DNA from: Tenggerimyces sp963762635
GTDB taxonomy: Bacteria > Actinomycetota > Actinomycetes > Propionibacteriales > Actinopolymorphaceae
Assembly (NCBI GenBank): GCA_963762635.1
Contig: CAVXLQ010000010.1
Coordinates: 245,452 to 309,451 of the forward strand
Reading direction: 5' to 3'
DNA: 64,000 nt
Shown here: in pieces, positions 17,024 to 25,374 of the stretch
Layout: each line of letters opens with the position of its first letter
Position numbering within the stretch: position 1 is the stretch's first letter
Translations under genes and position numbers: made by a program
The notes under the pieces: model-generated
Seen by the model: only the letters and a program-made list of their open reading frames with translations
Database searches by the model: none
What the model was told of the DNA's origin: nothing

Positions 17024-18310
17024 ATGGCCATCTCACGGGACGTGTACCGCCGGGCCGCGGCTGAGCCGCATCGGGTCGCGGTGGCGGGGCCGTATGGGCC
17101 GGTGACGTTCGCCGAGCTCGCGGGTCGCGCCGAGCGGCGTGCGGCTGAGCTCACCGGGGCCGGCATCGAGGCCGGTGGGCGCGTCGACGTCACGCACGAG
17201 GATCCGGTCGAGCTGCTCGTCGGCCTGATCGCCGCGGACCAGCTGGACGCCGCCGCGATCGTCGGCGAGGCGAGTTGGCCGGCCGAGCTCCGCGCCAAGG
17301 CCGTCGCAGCCGCCATCGAGGCGGCACGACCGCACGGGTCGAACGCGTGCCTGATCGTGTTCACGTCCGGCAGCTCGGGCACGCCGCACCCGGTCGTGCG
17401 CACGCGGCGCTCGTGGATCTTCAGCTTCCCCACGTTCTCCGTCTTCGCCGGCGTCGGCCCGCACGACACCGTGCTCATCCCCGGCCGCCTGTCCGGCAGC
17501 CTCTTCCTCTACGGAACGCTGCACGCGCTCACGATGGGCGCCGCCGTCCACCTGCTGCCGAAGTGGTCGGCCGACCAGGCGGCCGAAGCGGCGGCCACCT
17601 GCACCGCCGTCCACGTCGTCCCGCCGATGCTCGCCGCCCTCGTCGACCGGCTCGACGAGGGAACGAGCCTCAAGCTCGCGGTCTGCGCCGGCGCGCCGCT
17701 CGACGACGACGTCGAGGAACGAGCGGGCAAGCTCGGCATCGAGGTCGTCGAGTACTACGGCGCCGCCGAGCTCTCCCTCGTCGCCATCCGCCGACCTGGC
17801 GCGCCGCAAGGGCGGTTCAAGCCGTTCCCCAGCGTCGAGATCCGCGTCGAGGACGGCGTGCTCTGGGCCAAGAGCAAGTACCTCGCCTCCGGACTGGCCA
17901 AGAACGAGGACGGCTACGCCACCGTCGACGACCGCGTGGAGCTGCACGCCGACGGCTCGCTCCAGATCCTCGGCCGGAACGGCGAAGCGATCCTCACCGG
18001 CGGCTCGACCGTGCTCCCCGAAGGCGTCGAACGCGTCCTCCGGCAGCTCCCCGGCGTCGTCGACGTCGCCGTCGTCGGCCGCGACCACCCCGAGCTCGGC
18101 CAGGTCGTCGTCGCCGTTCTCGAGCTCGACGGCCAGGCACCGACGGCCAACGACCTGCGCCAGCACGCGACCGACCAGCTCGTCCCGGCCGAGCGGCCAC
18201 GCCTCTGGTACGCCACCGACGCACTCCCCCGGACCGCCTCGGGCAAGGTCGCCCGCAGCCAGGTGCACGACGGCTTGGCGGACGGCTCGCTCGACGTTCG
18301 CCCACTGTGA
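17024..18310 (+). CDS. AMP-forming acyl-CoA ligase-like (ANL family) enzyme
   Basis: 428 residues, about 70-100 shorter than typical acyl-CoA synthetases. The phosphate-binding loop reads FTSGSSGTPHPVVRT, with His where Lys is usual. The A5 motif is EYYGAAELS. The C-terminal hinge and catalytic lysine are present (LPRTASGKVARSQV). The reaction is inferred to be activation of a carboxylate to acyl-AMP and then acyl-CoA. Lying between bioY and bioMN and coupled to a thiolase (overlap at 18307-18310), it matches the YhfT partner in the Bacillus yhfUTS arrangement. Substrate unknown; a pimelate-related or scavenged fatty acid is a guess. Confidence 0.8.
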   Translation: MAISRDVYRRAAAEPHRVAVAGPYGPVTFAELAGRAERRAAELTGAGIEAGGRVDVTHEDPVELLVGLIAADQLDAAAIVGEASWPAELRAKAVAAAIEAARPHGSNACLIVFTSGSSGTPHPVVRTRRSWIFSFPTFSVFAGVGPHDTVLIPGRLSGSLFLYGTLHALTMGAAVHLLPKWSADQAAEAAATCTAVHVVPPMLAALVDRLDEGTSLKLAVCAGAPLDDDVEERAGKLGIEVVEYYGAAELSLVAIRRPGAPQGRFKPFPSVEIRVEDGVLWAKSKYLASGLAKNEDGYATVDDRVELHADGSLQILGRNGEAILTGGSTVLPEGVERVLRQLPGVVDVAVVGRDHPELGQVVVAVLELDGQAPTANDLRQHATDQLVPAERPRLWYATDALPRTASGKVARSQVHDGLADGSLDVRPL

Positions 18311-19427
18311 CCGCACCGGTCGTCGTCGCCGCGCGACGCACGCCGATCGGAACCAAGGGCCACGCGCTGGCGGACGTTCCGGTCGAACGGCTGGCCGCCC
18401 CCGTACTCCGCGCCCTCCTCGACGACCTCCGCACCGAGGACGTCGCCGACGTGATCCTCGGCAACTGCATGGGCCCCGGCGGCAACGTGGCCCGCGTCGC
18501 CGCGCTGGCCGCCGGCCTCCTCCAGGAGGTCCCCGGGCTCACCGTCGATCGGCAGTGCGGCAGCGGGCTCGAGGCGATCCAGCTCGCCGCGTCTCTCGTC
18601 CAGGCCGGCCGCGGCGACCTCTACCTCGCCGGCGGCGCGGAGAGCGCGTCGACAGCGCCCACCCGCACCAGGCCGAACGGCGAGACGTACGAGCGCGCGC
18701 CGTTCGCGCCGCCGCCGTACGCCGACCCCGACATGGGCGAGGCGGCCGACGCTCTCGCCGCTCGCGCACACATCACGCGAGAACGCCAGGACGCGTACGC
18801 CGCCCGCAGCCACGCCCTCGCGAGCGCCGCGGCGGCAGCGGGAAGGTTCGACCGCGAGCTCGTCCCGCTCGCCAGGCTGGACCGCGACGAACGCCCGCGC
18901 GCCGACCTCACCGTCGAACGGCTGGCCCGCCTACGCCCCGCCTTCGTCGAAGACGGAACGGTCACCGCCGGCAACTCCTGCGGGGTGAACGACGGCGCCG
19001 CCGCGGTCGCCGTCGTGTCCGAGGAGCTGCGCGCCGAACGTGGCTGGGCCGGCCTCCAGCTCCTCGACTGGGAGTGCGTCGGCGTCGATCCCGCGCTGCC
19101 CGGGCTCGGACCGGTCGAGGCGATCCGGCGCGTGCTGGACCGCCAGTCCTTGAAGCTCGCCGAGGTGGGACAGCGTCGAGCTCGTCGAGGCGTTCGCCGG
19201 CCAGGTGCTCGCCTGCGCGGACGCGTTGGGCCTCGACCCCGACCGGCTCTGCCCGGACGGCGGCGCGCTCGCGCTCGGCCATCCCTGGGGTGCGTCCGGC
19301 GCGGTGACGGTCGTCCGACTGTTCACCCGCCTGGTCCGCGAACGCCGCGGCGACCTCGGGATCGCGTCGGCGGCCGTCGGCGGCGGCATGGGGGCTGGCG
19401 CTGCTGGTCGCGCGGGTGGACGGGTGA
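18307..19427 (+). pseudogene. thiolase-family protein, two single-base shifts, atypical active site
   Basis: Starts at GTG 18307, inside the ligase stop. It has the thiolase nucleophile Cys in DRQCGSGLEAIQLA and the histidine motif LALGHPWGASGA. One extra base near 19168 and one extra G in ggggg at 19390-19394 break the frame; corrected, it encodes about 372 residues ending LVARVDG. Two usual catalytic positions are changed. NEAF is VEAF (VELVEAFAGQ), and the C-terminal Cys of CxGGGxG is missing (SAAVGGGMG). It may therefore not run the normal Claisen condensation or thiolysis. The stop overlaps the GTG of bioM (GTGA), so translation into the transporter genes depends on this frame being read through. 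That favours sequencing error over decay. Confidence 0.75.
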
Positions 19428-20098
19428 TCGAGCTCGACGGCGTCGGCCACCAGTTCGGCTCGCGCGTCGTCCTGCGCGACTTCGACCTCCGGCTCGGAGA
19501 GCAACGGATCGGAGTCGTCGGCGCGAACGGATCGGGCAAGTCCACGTTCGCTCGCCTGCTGAACGGCCTCGTCGTACCCACCCAGGGACGCGTCACGGTC
19601 GACGGGCTGTCGACGCGCACGCACGGCCGCGAGGTCCGGAAGAAGGTCGGCTTCGTCTTCACCGACCCCGACGCCCAGGTGGTGATGCCGACGGTCGCCG
19701 AGGACGTGGCGTTCGGCCTCCGCCGCACCGGCCTGTCCAAGCCGGAGATCGCCGAACGCGTGCGAGCCATCCTGCAACGGTTCGGCCTGCACGACCACGC
19801 CGACCATCCCGCGCACCTGCTGTCGGGCGGCCAGAAGCAGCTGCTCGCCCTCGCCGGCGTGCTGGTGACCGAGCCGTCCACGTTGGTGTGCGACGAGCCG
19901 ACGACGCTCCTCGACCTGCGGAACTCGCGCCTGGTGATGTCGATGCTCGGCGACCTCGCCCAGCGGGTGATCCTGGTGACCCACCACCTCGACCTGCTCG
20001 ACGGGTACGACCGCGTGCTCGTCCTGCACGAGGGCCGGCTGGCCTTCGACGGGCTGCCGGCGCGGGCGATCGAGACGTACGAGGGGCTGCTGGCGTGA
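19424..20098 (+). CDS. bioM: BioM-like ECF transporter ATPase
   Basis: 224 residues from GTG 19424, overlapping the thiolase stop. Walker A GANGSGKST (residues 33-41), the ECF-type VFTDPDAQVVMPTVAEDVAFG (Q-loop region), signature LLSGGQKQLLALAG, Walker B TLVCDEPTTLLD and H-loop VTHHLDLLDGYD are all clear. It energises biotin uptake with BioN and BioY. The gene is coupled to bioN by another GTGA overlap at 20095-20098. Confidence 0.92.
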   Translation: MIELDGVGHQFGSRVVLRDFDLRLGEQRIGVVGANGSGKSTFARLLNGLVVPTQGRVTVDGLSTRTHGREVRKKVGFVFTDPDAQVVMPTVAEDVAFGLRRTGLSKPEIAERVRAILQRFGLHDHADHPAHLLSGGQKQLLALAGVLVTEPSTLVCDEPTTLLDLRNSRLVMSMLGDLAQRVILVTHHLDLLDGYDRVLVLHEGRLAFDGLPARAIETYEGLLA

Positions 20099-20691
20099 TC
20101 GGGCTCTACCTGCCCGGGCACTCGCCCCTCCACCGGTTGCCGGCGGGGTGGAAGCTCGCGGGCCTCGTCGTCGCGGCCGTGGTCGTGCTGCGGCTCTCCT
20201 CGCTGCGCGCGGTCGGGATCGCGGGGGCCGTTGTCCTCCTGCTGGCCGTCGTGGCGCGGGTGCCGTGGCGCGAAGGACTGCGGCAGCTGCGCCCGATCGG
20301 CTGGCTCGCCGTCCCGCTGTTCGCCCTGCAGTGGCTCACCGCCGGGCCGGTCCGCGCCGGCGTCGTCGTCGGCCAGCTCGTGGTGCTCGTCGCGCTGGCG
20401 GCGCTGGTGACGTTGACGACGCGGGTGACCGCGATGCTGGACGCGTTCGAGTACGTCCTCCGCCCGCTGCGCCGGTTCGGCGTGGATCCAGAACGGGTCG
20501 GTCTGGTGCTGGCGCTCGCCGTTCGGTGCGTCCCGCTGGTCGCGCAGGCGTACCAGGAAGCCCGCGACGCCCGCCGGGCCAGGGGCCTCGAGCACAGCCC
20601 CGTGGCCCTCGCCGTGCCGCTGGTGATTCGCCTGCTGAAACGCGCCGACGCGATGGGCGAGGCGCTCGCCGCCCGTGGAGTCGACGACTAG
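20095..20691 (+). CDS. bioN: BioN-like ECF transporter transmembrane (EcfT) protein
   Basis: 198 residues from GTG 20095. Hydrophobic segments (LAGLVVAAVVVLRLSSL; AGAVVLLLAVVARVP; VVVGQLVVLVALAALVTLTTR) and the coupling-helix motif ARDARRARGLE match EcfT proteins, which dock the ATPase through two Ala-Arg-Gly type motifs (the second is ALAARGVDD at the end). It ends at a TAG that shares the palindrome CTAG with the stop of the convergent kinase gene. Confidence 0.9.
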   Translation: MIGLYLPGHSPLHRLPAGWKLAGLVVAAVVVLRLSSLRAVGIAGAVVLLLAVVARVPWREGLRQLRPIGWLAVPLFALQWLTAGPVRAGVVVGQLVVLVALAALVTLTTRVTAMLDAFEYVLRPLRRFGVDPERVGLVLALAVRCVPLVAQAYQEARDARRARGLEHSPVALAVPLVIRLLKRADAMGEALAARGVDD

Positions 20692-22175
20692 CTTCCCGAA
20701 CTCTGTCCGTCGATCAGCCAGCCGTCGCCCTCGCGCACCAACGTGTAGATGTGGCGCTCGTTCACCCGCCGACCGGTCTTGTAGGTGTACGTGACGCGAG
20801 CCGACACCGTGCCGTCCTCCCGCAGGCGCACGTTCGAGGTCGACACCGACCGGAACTGACCGAAGAAGTTCGAGTACCCGCGGAACGAAGGCGATCGCGT
20901 CCGCTTGAACCGATCGGTGAGCCGGGCGTAGCCGGCCTCCAGGTCGTCGGGCAGCAACGCGTAGTAGTCGGTCAGGCCCTGCGCCGCGTCGGTGGCGGGC
21001 GCCGTCGTGGGCGGCGGGCTCGGCGGCTTGCTCGTGGGAGGTGCCGACTTCTCGGGCGGCGCCGACTGCCGCGGAGACGTGTTCGGGCCGGCCCCGACGC
21101 CGCCGGGATCGCGGTCGATCAGGTTGATCGCGCCTACCGTCCCCGCTCCCAGGAGCGCGACAGCCACCAGCACGACGACCACGAGCCGGCGCCGACGCCC
21201 ACGATCGGGTGGCTCGACCAGTGGCGCCAACGGCACGGCCACCGGCGTCAGCGAGGTCGGCTCCTCGGGCTCGACCGGCGGAGACGGTGGCGGCGGAGGC
21301 GGAGGGGGCTGCTCGATCCGTACGGTGACGGGCTCCAGCGGCGGCACCGGTGTCGAGGTCCCGCCCAACGCCGCCAGAATCCGGGCGGCCTCGACCATCG
21401 TCGGCCGCCGCGCCGGGTCGACCTCCATCAGCCGCAACAACAGCGGACCCAGCGGCCCCGCGTTCGTGGGCGGCCGGATGTCGCCGTTCGCCACCCGGTG
21501 CAGCAGCGCCATCGGATTGTCGCCTCGGCCGAACGGCTGCACGCCCTCGACCGCGGTGTAGAGCGTCGAGCCGAACGAGAACACGTCCGAACGGAAGTCC
21601 GCGGGCTGCCCCCGCGCGACCTCCGGCGCCAGGTACGCGGGCGTGCCGGCGAGCATCCCGGTGGCGGTCAGCGTGGCCTCGCCGGACGCGCGCGAGATGC
21701 CGAAGTCGGTGATCTTCGCGACCCGTTCGCCCAGCAGGACGTTGCCCGGCTTGACGTCGCGATGCACGATGCCGACGGCGTGTGCGGCGGCCAGCGCGGA
21801 CGCGATCTGCGTACCGATCCGGGCGACCTCGACCGGCGGCAGCGGCCCCCGCGCGGCCACCGCCGCCGACAGGCTCTCCGACCGCAGGTACTCCATCACC
21901 AGCACGGGCCGGCCGCCGTCCTCGACGACGTCGAACACCGGGATGGCGTGCGGATGCTGCAGCCGCGCCGCCAGCCGGCCCTCCCGCATCGCGCGCCGCT
22001 TGGCGTCGCCCGCGTCGGCCTCGGACAGCCCGTACGGCAGCAGCAGCTCCTTGATCGCGACCGTACGGTTCAGCCGCTCGTCATGTCCCAGCCAGACGAC
22101 GCCCATGGCGCCACTGCCGATCCGTCCCGTCAGTCGATAGCGACCGGAGATCGTTCGGTCTTCACCCTCCACCAC
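20688..22175 (-). CDS. transmembrane Ser/Thr protein kinase with extracytoplasmic NTF2-like domain
   Basis: 495 residues. The kinase domain (~1-275) has IGSGAMGVVWLG (P-loop), VAIKELLLP (catalytic Lys), HRDVKPGNVLL (catalytic loop), DFGISR and GTPAYLAPEV. A proline-rich linker (PPPPPPPPSPP) leads to one membrane segment (LVVVVLVAVALLGAGTVGAI, ~residue 340). A Ser/Thr/Pro stretch follows, then a ~100-residue domain (LTDYYALLPDDLEAGYARLT to GDGWLIDGQ) that looks NTF2/SnoaL-like. The outer domain lacks PASTA repeats, so the signal sensed is unlikely to be muropeptide. Its stop overlaps that of bioN on the other strand. Confidence 0.9.
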   Translation of the reverse strand: MVEGEDRTISGRYRLTGRIGSGAMGVVWLGHDERLNRTVAIKELLLPYGLSEADAGDAKRRAMREGRLAARLQHPHAIPVFDVVEDGGRPVLVMEYLRSESLSAAVAARGPLPPVEVARIGTQIASALAAAHAVGIVHRDVKPGNVLLGERVAKITDFGISRASGEATLTATGMLAGTPAYLAPEVARGQPADFRSDVFSFGSTLYTAVEGVQPFGRGDNPMALLHRVANGDIRPPTNAGPLGPLLLRLMEVDPARRPTMVEAARILAALGGTSTPVPPLEPVTVRIEQPPPPPPPPSPPVEPEEPTSLTPVAVPLAPLVEPPDRGRRRRLVVVVLVAVALLGAGTVGAINLIDRDPGGVGAGPNTSPRQSAPPEKSAPPTSKPPSPPPTTAPATDAAQGLTDYYALLPDDLEAGYARLTDRFKRTRSPSFRGYSNFFGQFRSVSTSNVRLREDGTVSARVTYTYKTGRRVNERHIYTLVREGDGWLIDGQSSGS

Positions 22176-22184
22176 TGCCCTAGC

Positions 22185-23045
22185 TCACACCCCCGGAGGC
22201 GGTTGCGCCATCAACATGCGACGAGTCACCCCGTCGCGGGTCGCGCCGAGCGCCTCCGAGATGACCCAAGCCGTTGCCGCGACGACCGGGCCGAGCTCCT
22301 GCATTCGCTCGTCCGGCATCCGCACCGCGGGCGCGGAGATGCTCAGCGAAGCCACACAGGAGTAGGAGCCGTCGAAGATCGCCGACGCGATCGTCCGGAT
22401 CCCGGCCGTACGTTCCGCGTACGAGAGTGCGTAGTTGCGCGTCCGGATCTCCGCGAGCTGCCGCCGCATCACCTCGGGGTCCGTGGGCGTCGTGGGCGTC
22501 ACCTGCGGGATCGGCCGGGCCAGCACCGCGTCCTGGATGTCCCACGGCAGGTGCGCCAGCATCACCTTCCCGGGCGCGCCGAGCGCAAGCGGGATCGGTA
22601 CGCCGAACTCGGTGTACGTCCGGCGCAACGGCTGCCGGCTCTCCACCTGCTCGATCACGGCCCGCTCATGGGATGGCAACAAGGCATGCAAGCCGACCGT
22701 TTCGTCCACATTGTCACGTAATGAGGTCATCGCCGGGAGGGCCGCATCCCGCAATGTGGTAGGCACTGCCCCACTGCGGGCAAGCTGCACCAACAGCGGC
22801 CCGAGCGCGTACCGGCGGTCCGACGTCTGCCGCACCAACCGGTTGTCGTGCATGGCGCCGAGCAGCCTATGTGTCGTACTCGTGGACAAACCGGTCATCC
22901 GAGCGATGTCGCTGATGCCCAACTCCACGTGTCTTTCATCGAAACAGCGCAAGATCGAGACAGCACGGTCGATGGACTGGACGCCGCGGCGGCCTCCACC
23001 GGTTGCACCGTTGGTGTCCGACTCGTGCCTATTCATGGTGGTCAC
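22185..23045 (-). CDS. IclR-family transcriptional regulator of the adjacent catabolic operon
   Basis: 286 residues. The N-terminal winged HTH (SIDRAVSILRCFDERH; ISDIARMTGLSTSTTHRLLGAM; RYALGPLLVQLA) precedes an IclR effector domain (VGLHALLPSHERAVIEQVES; PIPLALGAPGKVMLAHLP; YALSYAERTAGIRTIASAIF). Family members bind small organic acids and control their catabolism, as activator or repressor. The gene is divergent from a CoA-transferase operon with a 130-bp gap holding a clear promoter, so that operon is the likely target. The chosen start is MTTMNRHE at 23045. Confidence 0.92.
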   Translation of the reverse strand: MTTMNRHESDTNGATGGGRRGVQSIDRAVSILRCFDERHVELGISDIARMTGLSTSTTHRLLGAMHDNRLVRQTSDRRYALGPLLVQLARSGAVPTTLRDAALPAMTSLRDNVDETVGLHALLPSHERAVIEQVESRQPLRRTYTEFGVPIPLALGAPGKVMLAHLPWDIQDAVLARPIPQVTPTTPTDPEVMRRQLAEIRTRNYALSYAERTAGIRTIASAIFDGSYSCVASLSISAPAVRMPDERMQELGPVVAATAWVISEALGATRDGVTRRMLMAQPPPGV

Positions 23046-23082
23046 ACCCGTTCCCCTTCAAGGTCTGAATCCGGGCAAAACA

Positions 23083-23112
23083 TTGACCTGTGACCCTTTG
23101 AGTACCTAGGGT
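23083..23112 (+). promoter_or_regulatory. promoter of the CoA-transferase/TctCBA operon
   Basis: TTGACC at 23083-23088 and TAGGGT at 23107-23112, separated by 18 bases, match an actinomycete housekeeping promoter. It lies in the divergent gap beside the IclR gene, about 65 bases before the coding start at 23178. No unambiguous IclR palindrome was recognised; gttcc...ggaac half-sites at 23111 and about 23147 are candidates. Confidence 0.5.
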
Positions 23113-23177
23113 TCCTGAATTACGAGATGCTATCCCATGTTGCGGGAACGACAAGGGAAGGACGCTGGGAAACCCAG

Positions 23178-24557
23178 ATGTTGCCCCTCGACGGATTCCG
23201 GGTCTTGGACCTGACCAGGTTCCTCTCCGGTCCGTACTGCACGATGGTCCTCGCCGAGTTCGGCGCCGACGTCGTCAAGGTCGAGCAGCCGATCACCGGC
23301 GACGACTCCAGACGCCTCGCGCCGAAGGTCAACGGCGAGAGCTATCCGTTCGCGATGCCGAACCGCAGCAAGCGGAGCGTGTCGCTGGACCTCAAGGCCG
23401 ACCGTGGACGCGACGCGTTCCTCAAGCTCGCGGCCGAGTCCGACCTCGTGATCGAGAACTTCCGGCCGGGCGTGGTCAAGCGGCTCGGGATCGACTACGA
23501 GACGCTGAAGCGCGACAACGACGACCTCATCTACTGCTCGATCAGCGGCTTCGGCCAGACCGGGCCGTACCGGGACCGCCCGGGCTTCGACATCATGGCG
23601 CAGGGCACCGGCGGCTTCCTCCGGATGACCGGCCACCCCGACGGCCGCCCGACGAAGGTCGGCATCGCGATCAACGACATCGCGGCGGGCGTCACCGCCG
23701 TCTACTCGATCATGGCGGCCGAGCTCCTGCGGGCCAGAACCGGACAGGGGCAGTACCTCGACATCTCCCTCGTCGACGCCGGCCTGGCGTGGACGGTCTG
23801 GGAGTCCGGCGCGTACTTCGGCGACGGCGAGTCGCCCGAACCGACCGGCACCCGGCACCGCCGCTCCACCCCGTACCAGGCCTACCGGACGATCGACGGC
23901 TACGTCACGATCGGCGCCAACAACGACCGGCTCTGGGAACGCTTGGTGACCCAGGTCATCGACAAGCCGGAATGGATGACCGACGAGCGCTTCGCGACGC
24001 TGCCCGACCGGATGGCGCACATCGACGAGCTCGAGGGCGAGATCGAAGCGATCACCGGGACGAAGACCACGAACGAGTGGGTCGAGCTGCTCGACAAGGC
24101 GGGCGTCCCCGGCGGTCACGTCCTCACGTACGAAGAGGCCCTCGCCGACCCGCACATCCAGGCGCGCGGCATGGTCGTCGACCTCGAACACCCGATCATC
24201 GGCGCGATGCGGACGATCGCCCCGCCGACGAAGTTCTCCGGACTCGACGTGCAGGTGAAGAGCCCGGCGCCCTGGCTCGGCCAGCACACGAGCGAGATCC
24301 TCGGCGAGGCCGGCCTGAGCAAGCACGAGATCGATGCGCTGTACGCCGACGGCATCGCCTTCGACGCGCACCCCGAGCTGCACCCCGGCAAGCGCCGGCA
24401 GGAGCGGCCCGACCGTCCCGCGACACCGTCCGCGTCCGGCCGTTCGGCCGGCACCGCGGGTGGACACAACGTCGGTCGCGGCATCGGCAACGGTGGCGGG
24501 TCCCACGATCGCGCTCGCGCCGCGAACGCGCCCTTCTTCGATCTCTACCGGAGCTGA
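23178..24557 (+). CDS. CaiB/BaiF-type (class III) CoA-transferase
   Basis: 459 residues from ATG 23178 (MLPLDGFRVLDLTRF, the family's classic start). An upstream in-frame ATG at 23127 would add 17 unrelated residues. Conserved features include GPYCTMVLAEFGADVVKVEQP, NRSKRSVSLDLK, ENFRPGVVKRLG, SISGFGQTGPY and the candidate aspartate nucleophile in PGFDIMAQ near residue 138. The family moves CoA between carboxylic acids through a mixed anhydride. Next to a tricarboxylate-type transporter and an L-2-hydroxyglutarate oxidase, activation of a C5-type dicarboxylate with succinyl-CoA is plausible (inference). The last ~50 residues (Gly/Arg-rich) are unusual for the family. Confidence 0.88.
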   Translation: MLPLDGFRVLDLTRFLSGPYCTMVLAEFGADVVKVEQPITGDDSRRLAPKVNGESYPFAMPNRSKRSVSLDLKADRGRDAFLKLAAESDLVIENFRPGVVKRLGIDYETLKRDNDDLIYCSISGFGQTGPYRDRPGFDIMAQGTGGFLRMTGHPDGRPTKVGIAINDIAAGVTAVYSIMAAELLRARTGQGQYLDISLVDAGLAWTVWESGAYFGDGESPEPTGTRHRRSTPYQAYRTIDGYVTIGANNDRLWERLVTQVIDKPEWMTDERFATLPDRMAHIDELEGEIEAITGTKTTNEWVELLDKAGVPGGHVLTYEEALADPHIQARGMVVDLEHPIIGAMRTIAPPTKFSGLDVQVKSPAPWLGQHTSEILGEAGLSKHEIDALYADGIAFDAHPELHPGKRRQERPDRPATPSASGRSAGTAGGHNVGRGIGNGGGSHDRARAANAPFFDLYRS

Positions 24558-24563
24558 GCGGGG

Positions 24564-25339
24564 ATGTCCGACGATCTTTTAGTTGAACGCGATGGGACTG
24601 TCGCGACGGTGGTGCTCAACCGTCCGGACAGTCACAACGCGATCACTCTCGAGATGTACAAGGCGATTCCGACCTTGTTCGCCTCGCTCGACACCGACGA
24701 GTCCGTCAAGGTCATCGTCGTGCGAGGCGCTGGTACGAAGGCGTTCGCTTCAGGCGCCGACATCAGTGAGTTCGAAGAGGTACGCGGCAACGCCGACAGC
24801 GCGAAGTCGTACAACCAGCGCGTCGCCGCGGCGGAACGAGCGATCGAGAGCGTCAACAAGCCCACGATCGCGTTGATCCACGGCTACTGCATCGGCGGTG
24901 GCTGCGGACTGGCACTTTCGTGCGATCTGCGCTTCGGCGACGATCGCACCCGAATGGCTATCACGCCGGCCAAGTTGGGCCTGGTCTACAGCCTCGAGTC
25001 GACCAAGAGGCTCGTCGACCTGGTGGGTCCGGCACGTACCAAATGGATTCTCATGTCAGGCCAGCAAATAGGCGCTGAGCAGGCACAACGCCTCGGTTTG
25101 CTGGACGAACTGTCCACGGTAGAGGACCTGGACAAGATCACGTACGACTTCGCCCAGCTGCTCACGACGCGCGCTCAGTTCAGTGTCCGTGCAGCGAAGT
25201 CGATCGTGGGTCGTATCTCTCGGGTCAGGTCGAGGACGACGAGAACACGACCGAGCTCCGCAACTCCTCCTTCGACACTGAGGACTACGCCGAAGGAGTA
25301 CGTGCCTTCCTCGAGAAGCGCACACCCAGGTTCCGCTAG
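24564..25339 (+). pseudogene. enoyl-CoA hydratase-family protein, one base missing near 25218
   Basis: Starts at ATG 24564, six bases after the CoA-transferase. Crotonase features: NRPDSHNAITLEMYKAI, VIVVRGAGTKAFASGADISEF, IHGYCIGGGCGLALSCD and KLGLVYSLESTKRLVDLVG. The frame is lost near 25218; shifting by one gives SGQVEDDENTTELRN, FDTEDYAEGVRAFLEK, RTPRFR and a stop at 25337-25339. That is the normal C-terminus, for a total near 258 residues. Unshifted, the frame would run into the next gene's start. It is likely a dehydratase or hydratase acting on the CoA ester made by the upstream transferase. A single missing base with both halves well conserved suggests a sequence error or a very recent mutation. 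Confidence 0.8.
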
Positions 25340-25374
25340 GGCCGAAGCAGTTGACCTGGCAAGGAGGCCAGAAC

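Noticed and set aside
20148..22721. 857-codon rightward frame opposite the Ser/Thr kinase and IclR gene
   Set aside because: Shadow of bioN, the kinase and the IclR gene; low-complexity Arg-rich translation.
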